54,369 nucleotides of DNA from an uncultured Oscillospiraceae bacterium (GCA_905205085.1 CAJLCG010000003.1:1-54369); one strand, 5' to 3'; shown: positions 16,559 through 25,274, numbered from the stretch's first letter. The notes: generated by a model from the sequence alone, not told the origin. Numbers and translations are program-made.

Positions 16559-16987
16559 ATGGACTATTTTCATTTGAATGTGGACCGGGAGCAGCTGCTG
16601 TCTATGAGCAGCCTGGGACTGGCCCATCTGGGAGACGGAGTGTTTGAGGTAATGGTGCGGTCCTGGATCGCCCTGCACGGCAAGGCCAAGCCCAAGGATC
16701 TGCACCGGGCTACCGTGACCTATGTCTCCGCCCCGGCTCAGGCCGCCGCCATGGAGAAGCTGCTGCCTCAGCTCAGCGAGGAGGAGGCCGACGTATACCG
16801 TCGGGGCCGGAACACCGCCCCCCACTCGGTGCCCAAGGCGGCCTCCCGGGCCCAGTACCAGGCGGCCACCGGGCTGGAGGCTCTGTTTGGCTGGCTGTAT
16901 CTCCAGGGCCGCACCCAGCGGCTCAACGAGCTGTTTGAGATCATCATGTCCTGCAACGAAGAAGGGGAGGAGAAGGAATGCCGTTAG
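16559..16987 (+). CDS. mrnC: Mini-ribonuclease III
   Basis: 142-residue RNase III-like catalytic domain without the double-stranded-RNA-binding domain; in Bacillus it matures 23S rRNA ends. The signature LGLAHLGDGVFEVMVRSW matches the family LGDxVxE helix with acidic metal ligands, and YRRGRNTAPHSVPKAAS with YQAATGLEALFGWLYLQG matches the second metal-binding helix (Glu of GLEALFG). An ATG at 16559 with GAGG upstream gives the usual length; in-frame ATGs at 16511 and 16541 lack a ribosome site. It overlaps the next gene by 10 bases. Confidence 0.88.
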   Translation: MDYFHLNVDREQLLSMSSLGLAHLGDGVFEVMVRSWIALHGKAKPKDLHRATVTYVSAPAQAAAMEKLLPQLSEEEADVYRRGRNTAPHSVPKAASRAQYQAATGLEALFGWLYLQGRTQRLNELFEIIMSCNEEGEEKECR

Positions 16988-18756
16988 ACGCCCTGTGCCT
17001 GTCCGGCCTGGTCCATGAGCTGAGCCAGGCTGCCGCCGGCGCCAAGATCGATAAAATTTATCAGCCCGGCCGGGACGAGGTGGTGCTGGCCCTGCGCAGC
17101 CCCACCCAGGGGAACGTGCGCCTGCTTCTCTCTGCCAACCCCACCCATCCCCGGCCCCAACTCACCCGGCTGTCCCGGGAGAACCCGGACACGCCGCCTA
17201 TGTTCTGTATGTTACTGCGCAAGCATCTGGCGGGAGGCCGAGTGCTGTCGGTGGAGCAGACCCACCTGGAGCGTGTGGTCACCTTCACCCTGGAGGCCCT
17301 CAACGAGCTGGGGGACCGGGTGGAGCGAAAGCTGGTGCTGGAGGCCATCGGCCGCCGGTCCAATCTGCTGCTGCTGGACGGGGATGGCCGGATTTTAGAT
17401 TGTCTGCGCCGGGTGGACTCCAACCTGGGTTCCGGCAGCGCTAACCAGCGCACCCTGCTGCCTGGCATGTTCTACCGTCTACCCCCGCCCCAGGACAAGC
17501 TGGACCCCACCGCCCAGGACCGGGAGGCCCTGGAGGGGCTGCTGGCCCAGGCCCCGGAGGAGGCCCAGGCGGATAAGTGGCTGCTGGACACCTTCGGAGG
17601 GCTGTCCCCCCTGGTGTGCCGGGAGCTGGCCTGGCGGGCAGGGGGCAGCACCGACGTGCGCCTGAATACCCTGGGCGAGTCGGGCCGGAAAAAGCTGCTG
17701 GACGGCCTGGAGGAGCTGTTGAATGATGTGAAGGGACATCACGTGACAGCAACTATGATGCGAAAAGAAGGCAAGCCCTTTGACTTTACCTTCTTTGCCC
17801 CCGGACAGTACGAGGGCAGCCTGGAGCTGGAGGACTTTTCCACCTTCTCCGAGCTGCTGGACCGCTTCTACGAGCAGCGGGAGCACCTGGAGCGCATCAA
17901 GCAGCGGGGGCAGGACCTCATCCGGTCGGTGACCACCGCCCGGGACCGTACTGCCCGAAAGATCGCCCACCAGGAGCAGGAGCTGGAGGCCACCCAGGAC
18001 CGGGAGCGGCTGCGGGAGCTGGGAGACATCCTCACCTCCAACCTCCACCAGATGCACCGGGGAATGGGGTGTCTGCGCACGGTGGACTTTTACGACCCGG
18101 AGGGGGCGGAGGTGGACATCCGCCTGGACCCCCTGCTCACCCCTCAGCAGAACGCCGCCAAGTACTATAAGGAGTACAACAAGGCAAAGACCGCCCAGGA
18201 GATGCTGACCCAGCAGCTGGAGAAGGGCCGCAAGGAGCTGGACTATCTCAACAGCGTGCTGGAGAATATCACCCTGGCCGAGGGCGAGAAGGATTTGGGG
18301 GAGATCCGTCAGGAACTCACCGATACCGGCTACCTCCGCCGGGCCAGCAAGGCCAAGGGGCGGGAGAAGCGGGTGTCCTCCAAGCCCATGGAATTTCGCT
18401 CCACAGCGGGCCTGCGTATCTCGGTGGGCAAGAACAACACCCAGAACGACCTGCTTACCTGTAAGCAGGCCTTTAAGAGTGATATCTGGTTCCACACCCA
18501 GAAGATCCATGGTTCCCACGTGATCCTGTGGACCGAGGGAGGGACTCCCGATCTCCAGAGTCTCAACGAGGCGGCCTGTCTGGCGGCCTGGTTCTCCCAG
18601 GCCCGGGACAGCAGCAAGGTGCCGGTGGACTACACCCCCGTCAAGTATGTGAAAAAGCCCAACGGAGCCCGTCCCGGCATGGTGACCTACACCACCTACG
18701 AGACCGCCTGGGTCACCCCTGACGGAGAGCTGGCCAAACGCCTGCGAGTGAAATAA
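16978..18756 (+). CDS. rqcH: NFACT/RqcH ribosome-associated quality control factor
   Basis: 592 residues. RqcH (Rqc2/NEMF homologue, formerly called fibronectin-binding protein) binds stalled 50S subunits with peptidyl-tRNA and directs addition of C-terminal Ala tails. The N-terminal NFACT-N domain (MPLDALCLSGLVHELS, KIYQPGRDEVVLAL) is followed by helix-hairpin and coiled-coil regions (HLERIKQRGQDLIRS, ARKIAHQEQELE), then the C-terminal NFACT-R domain (ISVGKNNTQNDLLT, KIHGSHVIL). The NFACT-N site usually written DR appears as HLERVV here, a conservative change. Pairing with Mini-III in one unit links two ribosome-maintenance functions. Confidence 0.92.
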   Translation: MPLDALCLSGLVHELSQAAAGAKIDKIYQPGRDEVVLALRSPTQGNVRLLLSANPTHPRPQLTRLSRENPDTPPMFCMLLRKHLAGGRVLSVEQTHLERVVTFTLEALNELGDRVERKLVLEAIGRRSNLLLLDGDGRILDCLRRVDSNLGSGSANQRTLLPGMFYRLPPPQDKLDPTAQDREALEGLLAQAPEEAQADKWLLDTFGGLSPLVCRELAWRAGGSTDVRLNTLGESGRKKLLDGLEELLNDVKGHHVTATMMRKEGKPFDFTFFAPGQYEGSLELEDFSTFSELLDRFYEQREHLERIKQRGQDLIRSVTTARDRTARKIAHQEQELEATQDRERLRELGDILTSNLHQMHRGMGCLRTVDFYDPEGAEVDIRLDPLLTPQQNAAKYYKEYNKAKTAQEMLTQQLEKGRKELDYLNSVLENITLAEGEKDLGEIRQELTDTGYLRRASKAKGREKRVSSKPMEFRSTAGLRISVGKNNTQNDLLTCKQAFKSDIWFHTQKIHGSHVILWTEGGTPDLQSLNEAACLAAWFSQARDSSKVPVDYTPVKYVKKPNGARPGMVTYTTYETAWVTPDGELAKRLRVK

Positions 18757-18795
18757 ATTTCCAGTTCCAGATAAAAATACCATATCTTGTGCAAC

Positions 18796-18834
18796 AAGCC
18801 CGGAAAACGTCTATTGGTGGCGTCTTCCGGGCTT
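18796..18834 (+). terminator. Terminator of mrnC-rqcH
   Basis: A stem of about 14 bp (18796-18809 with 18821-18834) with one wobble pair, followed by TTTCG within a T-rich tract, 40 bases after the rqcH stop. Confidence 0.75.
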
Positions 18835-19033
18835 TTCGTTATTGAAAATAATTTTCATGTTGAAAACATTCTACCGTGTGCAAACTCCTTCGACCACTTC
18901 CAGCAAAAGGGGACCGGCTTTTCTGTTTTCCCCGAAAAAGGGCGGGGAGAGGTTCGACGGTTTTTGCTTTTCCTTCTCCCAGGGGCCCTATATAATGTGG
19001 TCGCATTTTTGCAATTGAGAGGGGAAACACAAG

Positions 19034-19303
19034 ATGATGGAACTAAAGATCGCGTCCCGGACGTGCCGGGACCAAATGGGAGAACCACGTACCTTTCACT
19101 ATGCCCTAACGGTGGACACGGTGGAGACCGACGTCTTCTGCTGTGAGAACTACGGGGTGCGGGTGTGGGAGGAGCAGGGGGAGGATGAGACCATCCCAGG
19201 CATCACCACCAGCGCCACCCGCATCGATGAGCTGATGACCCTGCTGGTGGATAACCAGGTCGGCCCGGCGGGGCTGCGGGATGTGGTGGAGGACTGGCTT
19301 TAA
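19034..19303 (+). CDS. DUF6514-like small protein
   Basis: 89 residues, ATG after GAGAGGGG. Sequence style (FHYALTVDTVETDVFCCENYGVRVWEEQ, then ISTSATRIDELMTLL-like and a final LRDVVEDWL) fits a short family widespread in Oscillospiraceae that is annotated only as a domain of unknown function. No signal or membrane segment. A TATAAT at 18991-18996 lies about 40 bases upstream but lacks a clear -35. Its stop overlaps that of the convergent histidine kinase gene by 4 bases. Confidence 0.75.
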   Translation: MMELKIASRTCRDQMGEPRTFHYALTVDTVETDVFCCENYGVRVWEEQGEDETIPGITTSATRIDELMTLLVDNQVGPAGLRDVVEDWL

Positions 19304-20196
19304 CGGTACATATGCCAGCGCACCCCTACGGTAAACACCCCGTTCTCCAGCTGGGCAAAGGCGGTGTGGCCCATGCGCTGAGCCAGGGCCTTGACGATAG
19401 CCAGCCCCAGCCCGGTGTTCTGCCCGGTGCGCATCTGGTCACCGGTGTAAAAGCGTTCAAACACCCGGGGCAGGTCGTCCTGGGTGAGGTGGGGGGCGTC
19501 GTTGGAGAAGGAGGTAACCAGAAAATCTCCCTCCCGGTATAGGCGGATGGTCAACGCAGTGCTGCCGTGCTTCAGAGCATTGCTCAGCAAATTGGTGAGT
19601 ACCCGCGTCACCCCACCGGGGTCAGCCAGTACCGGAGGCAGGCCCTCCTCCAGCTCCACCTCTACCTGAAAGCCCGCCTGCTGGAAGTCGTCATAAAAGC
19701 TGGCCAGCAGAGGCTCTAGGCGGCGGCGCAGGTCCACGGGCTGGATTTCCAGGGGATACTCGCCCCCTTCAATGCGGGACAGGTCGTAAAAGGCGGTAAT
19801 GAGCTCCTGGAGTACCCGGGCGCGCTCCTCCACCACCTGGAGATACCGACCCCGCTGCTCCGCATCCAGGTCGCCCTCCAGCAGCTGGAGATAGCCCAGG
19901 ATGGAGGTGAGGGGGGTGCGCAGGTCGTGGGAGACATTGGCGATCTGCCGCCGCAGGCTCTCCTCCCGCTCCCGCAATTGGCGGGTCTCATTTTCCCGGT
20001 CCTCCAGCAGCCCGTTGATCTGGGCCAAGAGCTCCTCCACCGGCCGGTCCGGGGCGGACAGGCGCAGCCGTTTCCCAGGCTGGCTGCGGGCCTCTTTCAG
20101 CTGCCAGGCGGCCTGGCTGAGCGCGCGGCCGCGGCGGTACCGCAGAAGCAGTACCGCCGCAAGGGCTATGAGAGAGAGGAGAAGGGCAATCCACAT
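19300..20196 (-). CDS. Sensor histidine kinase of the ABC operon
   Basis: 298 residues. One short N-terminal membrane helix (residues 2-18) with almost no external part, then a linker coiled coil (LREREESLRRQIA) and the HisKA box VSHDLRTPLTS with phospho-acceptor His90. The ATPase core shows the N box (NLLSNALKHG), a G box (GLGLAIVKALAQRMG) and VFERFY. This minimal-sensor layout is common in kinases that watch a neighbouring ABC transporter for antimicrobial peptides or envelope stress. It is the last gene after the permeases, and no response regulator gene adjoins it. Confidence 0.9.
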   Translation of the reverse strand: MWIALLLSLIALAAVLLLRYRRGRALSQAAWQLKEARSQPGKRLRLSAPDRPVEELLAQINGLLEDRENETRQLREREESLRRQIANVSHDLRTPLTSILGYLQLLEGDLDAEQRGRYLQVVEERARVLQELITAFYDLSRIEGGEYPLEIQPVDLRRRLEPLLASFYDDFQQAGFQVEVELEEGLPPVLADPGGVTRVLTNLLSNALKHGSTALTIRLYREGDFLVTSFSNDAPHLTQDDLPRVFERFYTGDQMRTGQNTGLGLAIVKALAQRMGHTAFAQLENGVFTVGVRWHMYR

Positions 20197-20226
20197 GGGA
20201 CAAAACCTCCCAAATCAAAAATAACG

Positions 20227-21024
20227 TTACCGCAGTTCACGCCGCCGCAGGGCCCACACCGATACCACCGTAGTGAACACGATCCAGCCCAATCCCAGAG
20301 CCCAGCAGTAGAGGGAAGAGGGCATAATAAAGCCATTGCTCACAGACACTGAGATGCCCAGATTGGTCTGGGTGATGTCCACGCCTTTGCCCCAGAAGGG
20401 AGTCATCAGGTGCAGGGTGCACAGCAGCTTCATCACCCAGGCTTTGGAGTCCAGGAGAGACCAGGCTCCCAGAATGGGCCAGAGAAGGAACTGATAGAGA
20501 AACAGGACAAACACGGCCACCAGGTCGGAGGCAAATAACAGCTTCAGACACAGATACAGGGATGCACAGGCCACCCACAGGGGCAGGGCAATGAGAAATT
20601 CAAGCAACAGGTTGGCCGCCAGCTGGGGCAGAGCCTCTTTCCCAGGGAGGAAGAGAAAAGAGAGAAGTACCGACGAGACCACCAGCATCAGGGCCATAGC
20701 GCAGCCGATGAGGGTGGCAGTACTGAGCCGGGAGAGAATCATCTGCCACCGGGAAATACCGAAGACAGCCTCATTTTTTAAAATATCCAGCTTGTTTATC
20801 CGGGAGCTGGCAATCTCAGCACACCAAGCTCCGTAGAACATGCCGAAGATGGGCAGAGAGCTGAGAGCCTCAAACATGGAGGTGCAGTTGCCCCACTCCG
20901 GGGGACGGATGGCCTCGGCAAACAGCATGACCGCTACCCCAAAGAGGAGAGAGGCAGCCATGAGAATGACTGGCCAGGGGCGGCAGCGTATCCGGTAGAA
21001 TTCGGCGCGGATGAGGTTTTCCAT
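20227..21024 (-). CDS. ABC-2-type transporter permease (second)
   Basis: 265 residues, about six membrane helices, ending in basic WALRRRELR. Its N-terminus MENLIRAEFYRIRCRPWPVI and the internal LKNEAVFGISRWQMILSR parallel the first permease (AEIYKLTRRPYF; LKNEVSYGLTRVQVYLARL), so the two are paralogues and probably form a heterodimer. The layout ATPase-permease-permease-kinase resembles LanFEG/BcrAB-type immunity or resistance exporters. One base separates its ATG from the stop of a 25-codon ORF. Confidence 0.85.
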   Translation of the reverse strand: MENLIRAEFYRIRCRPWPVILMAASLLFGVAVMLFAEAIRPPEWGNCTSMFEALSSLPIFGMFYGAWCAEIASSRINKLDILKNEAVFGISRWQMILSRLSTATLIGCAMALMLVVSSVLLSFLFLPGKEALPQLAANLLLEFLIALPLWVACASLYLCLKLLFASDLVAVFVLFLYQFLLWPILGAWSLLDSKAWVMKLLCTLHLMTPFWGKGVDITQTNLGISVSVSNGFIMPSSLYCWALGLGWIVFTTVVSVWALRRRELR

Positions 21025-21025
21025 C

Positions 21026-21103
21026 TCAGCGGCCCTTCTTCCATACGGTCAGGCACAGGATGGCTCCCAGAATTAGAAAGGCGGCAAAGAGCATTTTTTT
21101 CAT
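21026..21103 (-). CDS. 25-residue membrane microprotein in the ABC operon
   Basis: An ORF too short for usual gene finders, lying exactly between the two permease genes. Reading MKKMLFAAFLILGAILCLTV and then WKKGR, it is one hydrophobic helix flanked by Lys and Arg. GGAAGG lies a few bases before its ATG (21103), and its TGA (21026-21028) is one base from the next ATG, so ribosomes could pass from one to the other. It may be a small transporter subunit, or a leader that couples translation of the second permease. The reading frame and ribosome site are direct; the role is inference. Confidence 0.6.
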   Translation of the reverse strand: MKKMLFAAFLILGAILCLTVWKKGR

Positions 21104-21120
21104 AGGGAAACCTTCCTTTC

Positions 21121-21930
21121 TCAGTTAATTTCCCGGCGGGAGAAGAAGAACAGACCCACCGCGGTGGAGATGGCCGCCCAGGCCAGACCGACCAGCCAGC
21201 ACCGGCTCATCAGAGTCCAGTCCATGTTTTGGGCTGAGATCACCTGACCGCCCATATAGTCCAGAGTGAGGTGGTAGAGGGAATGGAACATGGGGTGGAC
21301 GTACTTGCCCAGATTGTTCAGAATGGCAGGCACGCCAACCATGATCGCCAAAAAGGCGATGCCCGCCATGTTGGAGCCACGAATGAGGAAATAGCAGGCG
21401 ATAGCCAAGGAGAGAGCTCCCAGCCACAGGGGGAAGGAGGCCAGAATGTAGTATCCCAGCATCTGCATCATCATCTGTACCGACTGGGCGGCGGTCATGC
21501 CCAAGGACATCATAGCCATCTCGTCGGAGGGGATGCCCAGCAGCACCAGGGAGGCCAGCAGAAATACCCCGATGGTCACCACAAAGACCACGATCATGAG
21601 CAGCAGGGTCACTACCAGCCGGGCCAGGTAGACCTGGACCCGGGTCAGACCGTAGGATACCTCGTTTTTCAGGGTGTTGTACTTATACTGCTCCGAGAAT
21701 ACCGCGTCGCCGCCCACAGCCACCAGGTACAGGCCAACGGGCATACCCATGAGCAGAATGTTCAGGGAAAAGGGGAAGTTGACCGCGTCCTGGTTGGCTG
21801 GTGCGGTATACTTGATGTAGGCCAGACAGCCGATCACCAGCAGGGCGAAGGCGGCGCAGCACAGATTGAATACATAGAAGTAGGGGCGGCGGGTCAGCTT
21901 ATAGATTTCAGCTTGAATCGAATTAACCAT
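21121..21930 (-). CDS. ABC-2-type transporter permease (first)
   Basis: 269 residues from MVNSIQAEIYKLTRRPYF, about six membrane helices, ending in FFFSRREIN. The ATG at 21930 has GGAGGT upstream, inside the end of the ATPase gene, giving an 8-base overlap. It starts with the short amphipathic AEIYKLTRR and contains FSEQYKYNTLKNEVSYG, a common feature of LanE/LanG- and BcrB-like permeases. Exported substrate unknown; antimicrobial peptide or cell-wall antibiotic removal is the family's usual role. Confidence 0.85.
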   Translation of the reverse strand: MVNSIQAEIYKLTRRPYFYVFNLCCAAFALLVIGCLAYIKYTAPANQDAVNFPFSLNILLMGMPVGLYLVAVGGDAVFSEQYKYNTLKNEVSYGLTRVQVYLARLVVTLLLMIVVFVVTIGVFLLASLVLLGIPSDEMAMMSLGMTAAQSVQMMMQMLGYYILASFPLWLGALSLAIACYFLIRGSNMAGIAFLAIMVGVPAILNNLGKYVHPMFHSLYHLTLDYMGGQVISAQNMDWTLMSRCWLVGLAWAAISTAVGLFFFSRREIN

Positions 21931-22846
21931 GGTGACGACCTCCAATCAGATTGAGGAAGTAGTCCTCCAGGTTGCTGTCCTTCTGCTGGGTGGAGATGAG
22001 ACCCACGCCCTGCTCCAGCAGGGTGCGGTTGACGGTCTGGGGATCGTCCAGGAAGGCATACACCCGCAGCTGGTTGCCGGGGAGCACCTCGTAGTCCCGG
22101 GTGCCCAACTGCTGCTCCAGTACTCGGGCGGCCCGGGGAGCGTCGTCCACGGTGAGTTCCAGACACTCCCGGCACTTTTCCCTTAAATCGGCCCCGGAGA
22201 TGGTCTCCAGAACCTTGCCTTTTTCAATGAAGCCGTAGTGGGTGGCCAGGGCGGAGAGTTCGGAGAGAATGTGGCTGGAGATGAGGATGGTAGTCTGCCG
22301 CTCCCGGTTGAGGCGCAGCAGCAGCTCACGAAATTCCACGATGCCCTCCGGGTCCAGACCGTTGATGGGCTCATCCAGCAGGAGAAATTCCGGCTGGTTC
22401 ATGAGAGCCAGGGCCAGGCCAAGGCGCTGCTTCATGCCCAGGGAGAAGGTCTTAAATTTCTTTTTCCCCGTGTCGGTGAGGTTCACCAGCTCCAGGGCTT
22501 CCTCCACGCAGTTCTTGCCCGGGATGCCCCGCTGGATGCGGTAGTACTCCAGGTTCTGCCGGGCGGTGAGGTAAGGGTAGAAGGAGGGAATCTCCACCAT
22601 GGCTCCGGTGCGGCTGCGGGCTTTGTTCAGGCTGGAGTCGGAGGTCTGCCCAAACAGGGAGATCTGGCCGGAGGTGGGCACGCTCTGGCCGGAGATCAGG
22701 CGGATGAGGGTGGTTTTGCCCGCACCATTGCGGCCCACCAGACCAAAGATCTGGCCCTTTTCCACCGTGATGCTGGCCCGGTCCAGGGCCACGGTGTGGC
22801 CGTAGCGCCGGGTCAGCTCCTGAGTTTGTAAAATTACTTCTGACAT
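21923..22846 (-). CDS. ABC transporter ATP-binding protein (LanF/BcrA-like)
   Basis: 307 residues. Walker A GRNGAGKT (residues 38-45), a Q-loop region (GAMVEIPSFYPYLTARQNLEYY), signature SLGMKQRLGLALAL (the degenerate form of LSGGQ typical of BcrA/LanF), Walker B LLLDEPINGLDPEG and switch His in ILISSHILSEL. The C-terminal ~80 residues form the extra domain of this subclass. The start MSEVILQT is taken for the GAAAGGGG site before it. First gene of the operon; energy supplier for the two permeases. Confidence 0.93.
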   Translation of the reverse strand: MSEVILQTQELTRRYGHTVALDRASITVEKGQIFGLVGRNGAGKTTLIRLISGQSVPTSGQISLFGQTSDSSLNKARSRTGAMVEIPSFYPYLTARQNLEYYRIQRGIPGKNCVEEALELVNLTDTGKKKFKTFSLGMKQRLGLALALMNQPEFLLLDEPINGLDPEGIVEFRELLLRLNRERQTTILISSHILSELSALATHYGFIEKGKVLETISGADLREKCRECLELTVDDAPRAARVLEQQLGTRDYEVLPGNQLRVYAFLDDPQTVNRTLLEQGVGLISTQQKDSNLEDYFLNLIGGRHHG

Positions 22847-22897
22847 ATGCGTTCCCCTTTCTTTCGGGTAAAGGAAAATGTTACTGTGGGGGAGGTG

Positions 22898-22973
22898 AGG
22901 AGGCCTTCCTCCTGTTGACATGGTCAGTATAACCCCTAAAGGTTGAATCCCCAGAAAGAAAGATTAAAGAAAG
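22898..22973 (-). promoter_or_regulatory. Activator-type promoter of the ABC operon with direct repeats
   Basis: On the minus strand a good -10, TATACT (22926-22931), has no recognisable -35 (CTGGGG at 22949-22954). Immediately upstream are two CTTTCTTT direct repeats (22955-22962 and 22966-22973) exactly 11 bp apart, the spacing used by OmpR-family dimers that activate weak promoters. Downstream of the start a small hairpin (22898-22913) lies in the leader. The repeats begin two bases before the preceding gene's stop codon. Confidence 0.55.
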
Positions 22974-22974
22974 T

Positions 22975-23802
22975 CTAAAGTTTGCGGTAGACATGGATGT
23001 CAAAGCCGATCTGGGTGTCCAGCTCCTCCAGGGCGGACAACCGTTCCACCCCCGCCTTTGGAGTTTTCCAGGCATAGGGAGTCATGCCGAAGAGGGCCAT
23101 AATGTCCTGGGAACAGTCCAGATGGACGGTATACCGCAGGGGCACCGCCTCCAGCCACTGAAAGCCGGGGTAGTCCTCCCGCTTGACGGCGTTTTCGTAG
23201 GGCTTGTCGTAGAGAACCTGCTTCATCTCCCACAGATGGAGAGCAGAGGGGACCACATAGTAGAAGTGTCCGCCGGGGCGGAGTACCCGGGCAAACTCCT
23301 GGAGGCACAGGGGAGAGAAGACATTAAAGAGCAGGTCCACGCTCTCGTTGGCCACCGGCAGATGGTATACCGAGGCCACGGCAAACTCTCCCTCTTTCAC
23401 CCGCTTGGCGGCCCGACGCAGAGCAAATTTGGAGATGTCCACCCCGGCAATGGGGCCGGAGCGGCCCTCTCGGTTGAGACGGTCTGCCAGAGCGGCGGTG
23501 TAGTACCCTTCGCCGCAGCCGCAGTCCAGCAGGGCGGGAGAGGGAAGCGCGACAGAGTCCCGGGCAGCCAAGTTACACAGGGACTGGGCCAGGGGGGCAT
23601 AGTAGCCCTTGTCCAGAAAGGCGGAGCGGGCGGCCACCATGGCCTTGTCGTCGCCGGGATTTTTGGAGTGTTTGCGGTTGGCGGGCAGCAGATGGGTGTA
23701 GCCCGCGGCGGCCAGATCGAAGCTGTGTCCGGCGGGGCAGGTATAGGCATGTTCCCCCCGGGTCAACGGCGCGGTGCACAGGGGGCAGCGGAACAAACTC
23801 AT
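22975..23802 (-). CDS. rlmA: RlmA-type 23S rRNA (guanine-N1)-methyltransferase
   Basis: 275 residues. An N-terminal zinc ribbon with Cys6, Cys9, Cys22 and His26 (FRCPLC ... CPAGHSFD) is followed by the AAAGYTHLLPANRK recognition stretch and a Rossmann SAM site LLDCGCGEGYYTAAL with GVDISKFALRRAAKR. Members methylate G745 or G748 of 23S rRNA; some family members (TlrB) give macrolide resistance. Specific position here is not decided by sequence. It is followed directly by the regulated ABC operon, which could be antibiotic-related (inference). Confidence 0.88.
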   Translation of the reverse strand: MSLFRCPLCTAPLTRGEHAYTCPAGHSFDLAAAGYTHLLPANRKHSKNPGDDKAMVAARSAFLDKGYYAPLAQSLCNLAARDSVALPSPALLDCGCGEGYYTAALADRLNREGRSGPIAGVDISKFALRRAAKRVKEGEFAVASVYHLPVANESVDLLFNVFSPLCLQEFARVLRPGGHFYYVVPSALHLWEMKQVLYDKPYENAVKREDYPGFQWLEAVPLRYTVHLDCSQDIMALFGMTPYAWKTPKAGVERLSALEELDTQIGFDIHVYRKL

Positions 23803-23823
23803 GATTTTTCACCTCAAAATAAA

Positions 23824-23850
23824 AAGCGGTGGGACGGGCAGTCCCACCGC
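23824..23850 (-). terminator. Hairpin with T-run upstream of rlmA
   Basis: A perfect 10-bp stem (23824-23833 with 23841-23850) followed on minus by TTTTTATTTT just before the rlmA ribosome site. It may be a second glyA terminator or an attenuator of rlmA. Confidence 0.65.
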
Positions 23851-23876
23851 TATTATGCAATGGAGCGGAGAAAAAG

Positions 23877-23907
23877 GCAAGGGGCGCGGCTGTGCCACGC
23901 CCCTTTG
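23877..23907 (-). terminator. Terminator of glyA
   Basis: An imperfect stem of about 12 pairs (one bulge or mismatch) around loop TGT, followed on minus by CCTTTTTCT, about 20 bases after the glyA stop. Confidence 0.7.
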
Positions 23908-23926
23908 AGCCTTATTTCCGTGCTTC

Positions 23927-25180
23927 TTAGCAGTTCGTGTACAGAGGATACTTGCCGGTCAGAGCCTTCACCTGGGCACGCAGGTCGTCGATCTTGCTCT
24001 CGAAGTCGTCCTGAGCGCACTGGCAGATGAGGGAACCCACCACCTTCATCTCCTCCTCCTTGAAGCCGCGGGAGGTAACAGCGGGGGTGCCCACTCGGAT
24101 GCCGGAGGTGACGAAGGGCTTCTCCGGGTCGTTGGGGATGGCGTTCTTGTTGACGGTGATATACACCTCGTCCAGACGGTGCTCCATCTCCTTGCCGGTA
24201 AGGTGGGCGGGACGCAGGTCTACCAGCATCAGGTGGTTGTCGGTGCCGCCGGACACCAGATCCAGGCCGCCGTCCAGGATAGACTGGGCCAGCACAGCGG
24301 CGTTCTTTACGATCTGGGTCTGATACTCCTTAAACTCGGGCTTGAGGGCCTCGCCCAGGGCCACCGCCTTGGCGGCGATGATGTGCTCCAGGGGGCCGCC
24401 CTGGCTGCCGGGGAAGATGGCGGAGTTGAGCTTCTTGGCAATAGCCTCGTCATTGCACAGCAGCATGCCGCCACGGGGGCCGCGCAGGGTCTTGTGGGTG
24501 GTGGTGGACACCACATCGGCGTAGGGAACAGGGGAGGGGTGGACGCCCGCGGCCACCAGACCGGCGATGTGGGCCATGTCCACGAACAGATAAGCTCCCA
24601 CCTCGTGAGCGATGTCGGCGAAGGTCTTGAAGTCGATGACACGGGGATAGGCGGAGGCGCCGGCCAGAATCATCTTGGGCTGGTGCTTCTTGGCCAGATC
24701 CCGCACCTGGTCATAATCGATATAGCCCTTCTCGTCCACGCCGTAGGCCACCATGTTATAGTTCTTGCCGGAGAAGTTCACGGGGGAGCCGTGGGTCAGG
24801 TGGCCGCCGTTGTCCAGGCTCATGCCCATGACGGTGTCGCCGTGCTGGCAGAGGGCCTGATAGACGGCGAAGTTGGCCTGGGCGCCGGAGTGGGGCTGCA
24901 CATTGGCATAACCGGCGCCGAAGAGCTCCTTGGCCCGCTCAATGGCGATGTTCTCCACCACGTCCACGCACTGGCAGCCGCCATAGTAGCGCTTGCCGGG
25001 ATAGCCCTCGGCGTACTTGTTGGTGAGCACGGTGCCGGCGGCGGCCAGCACAGCGGGGCTGACGATGTTCTCGGAGGCAATCAGCTCAATATTCTGCTGC
25101 TGCCGGTCGTACTCAGCCCGTACCGCTTCCCCCACCTGGGGATCAGCAGCGGTGAGAAAGTCCATAAGTTCGTTGACCAT
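23927..25180 (-). CDS. glyA: Serine hydroxymethyltransferase
   Basis: 417-residue PLP enzyme converting serine and tetrahydrofolate to glycine and 5,10-methylene-THF, the main source of one-carbon units. Clear motifs: [15 protein letters not shown] near the N-terminus, [38 protein letters not shown], and the PLP-lysine segment [14 protein letters not shown]. Start [10 protein letters not shown] follows AGGAGT; an in-frame extension to 25369 has no family match and crosses the promoter. Monocistronic, with its own promoter and terminators. Confidence 0.97.
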   Translation of the reverse strand: MVNELMDFLTAADPQVGEAVRAEYDRQQQNIELIASENIVSPAVLAAAGTVLTNKYAEGYPGKRYYGGCQCVDVVENIAIERAKELFGAGYANVQPHSGAQANFAVYQALCQHGDTVMGMSLDNGGHLTHGSPVNFSGKNYNMVAYGVDEKGYIDYDQVRDLAKKHQPKMILAGASAYPRVIDFKTFADIAHEVGAYLFVDMAHIAGLVAAGVHPSPVPYADVVSTTTHKTLRGPRGGMLLCNDEAIAKKLNSAIFPGSQGGPLEHIIAAKAVALGEALKPEFKEYQTQIVKNAAVLAQSILDGGLDLVSGGTDNHLMLVDLRPAHLTGKEMEHRLDEVYITVNKNAIPNDPEKPFVTSGIRVGTPAVTSRGFKEEEMKVVGSLICQCAQDDFESKIDDLRAQVKALTGKYPLYTNC

Positions 25181-25246
25181 GGGAAACACTCCTTTTCTGT
25201 TCTTCTCAGGCAAAGCCTGTCTGCGGATGTTCACCGTTATGCGGTT

Positions 25247-25274
25247 ATTATACCAGAAGCGGAGAAAAAAACAA
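25247..25274 (-). promoter_or_regulatory. Extended -10 promoter for glyA
   Basis: Minus-strand TTGTTT (25269-25274), 16-bp spacer, TATAAT (25247-25252) preceded by TGG, an extended -10 element. Confidence 0.7.

Noticed and set aside
18835..19033. Small ORF starting at about 18857 upstream of the DUF6514 gene
   Set aside because: No ribosome site, low-complexity Ser/Phe/Lys composition and overlap with the probable promoter of the next gene.
19300..22846. Lantibiotic biosynthesis locus suggested by the LanFEG-like exporter
   Set aside because: No LanB/C/M/T-like enzyme or precursor peptide was seen nearby; the 25-residue ORF is a membrane helix without a leader or Ser/Thr/Cys-rich core.
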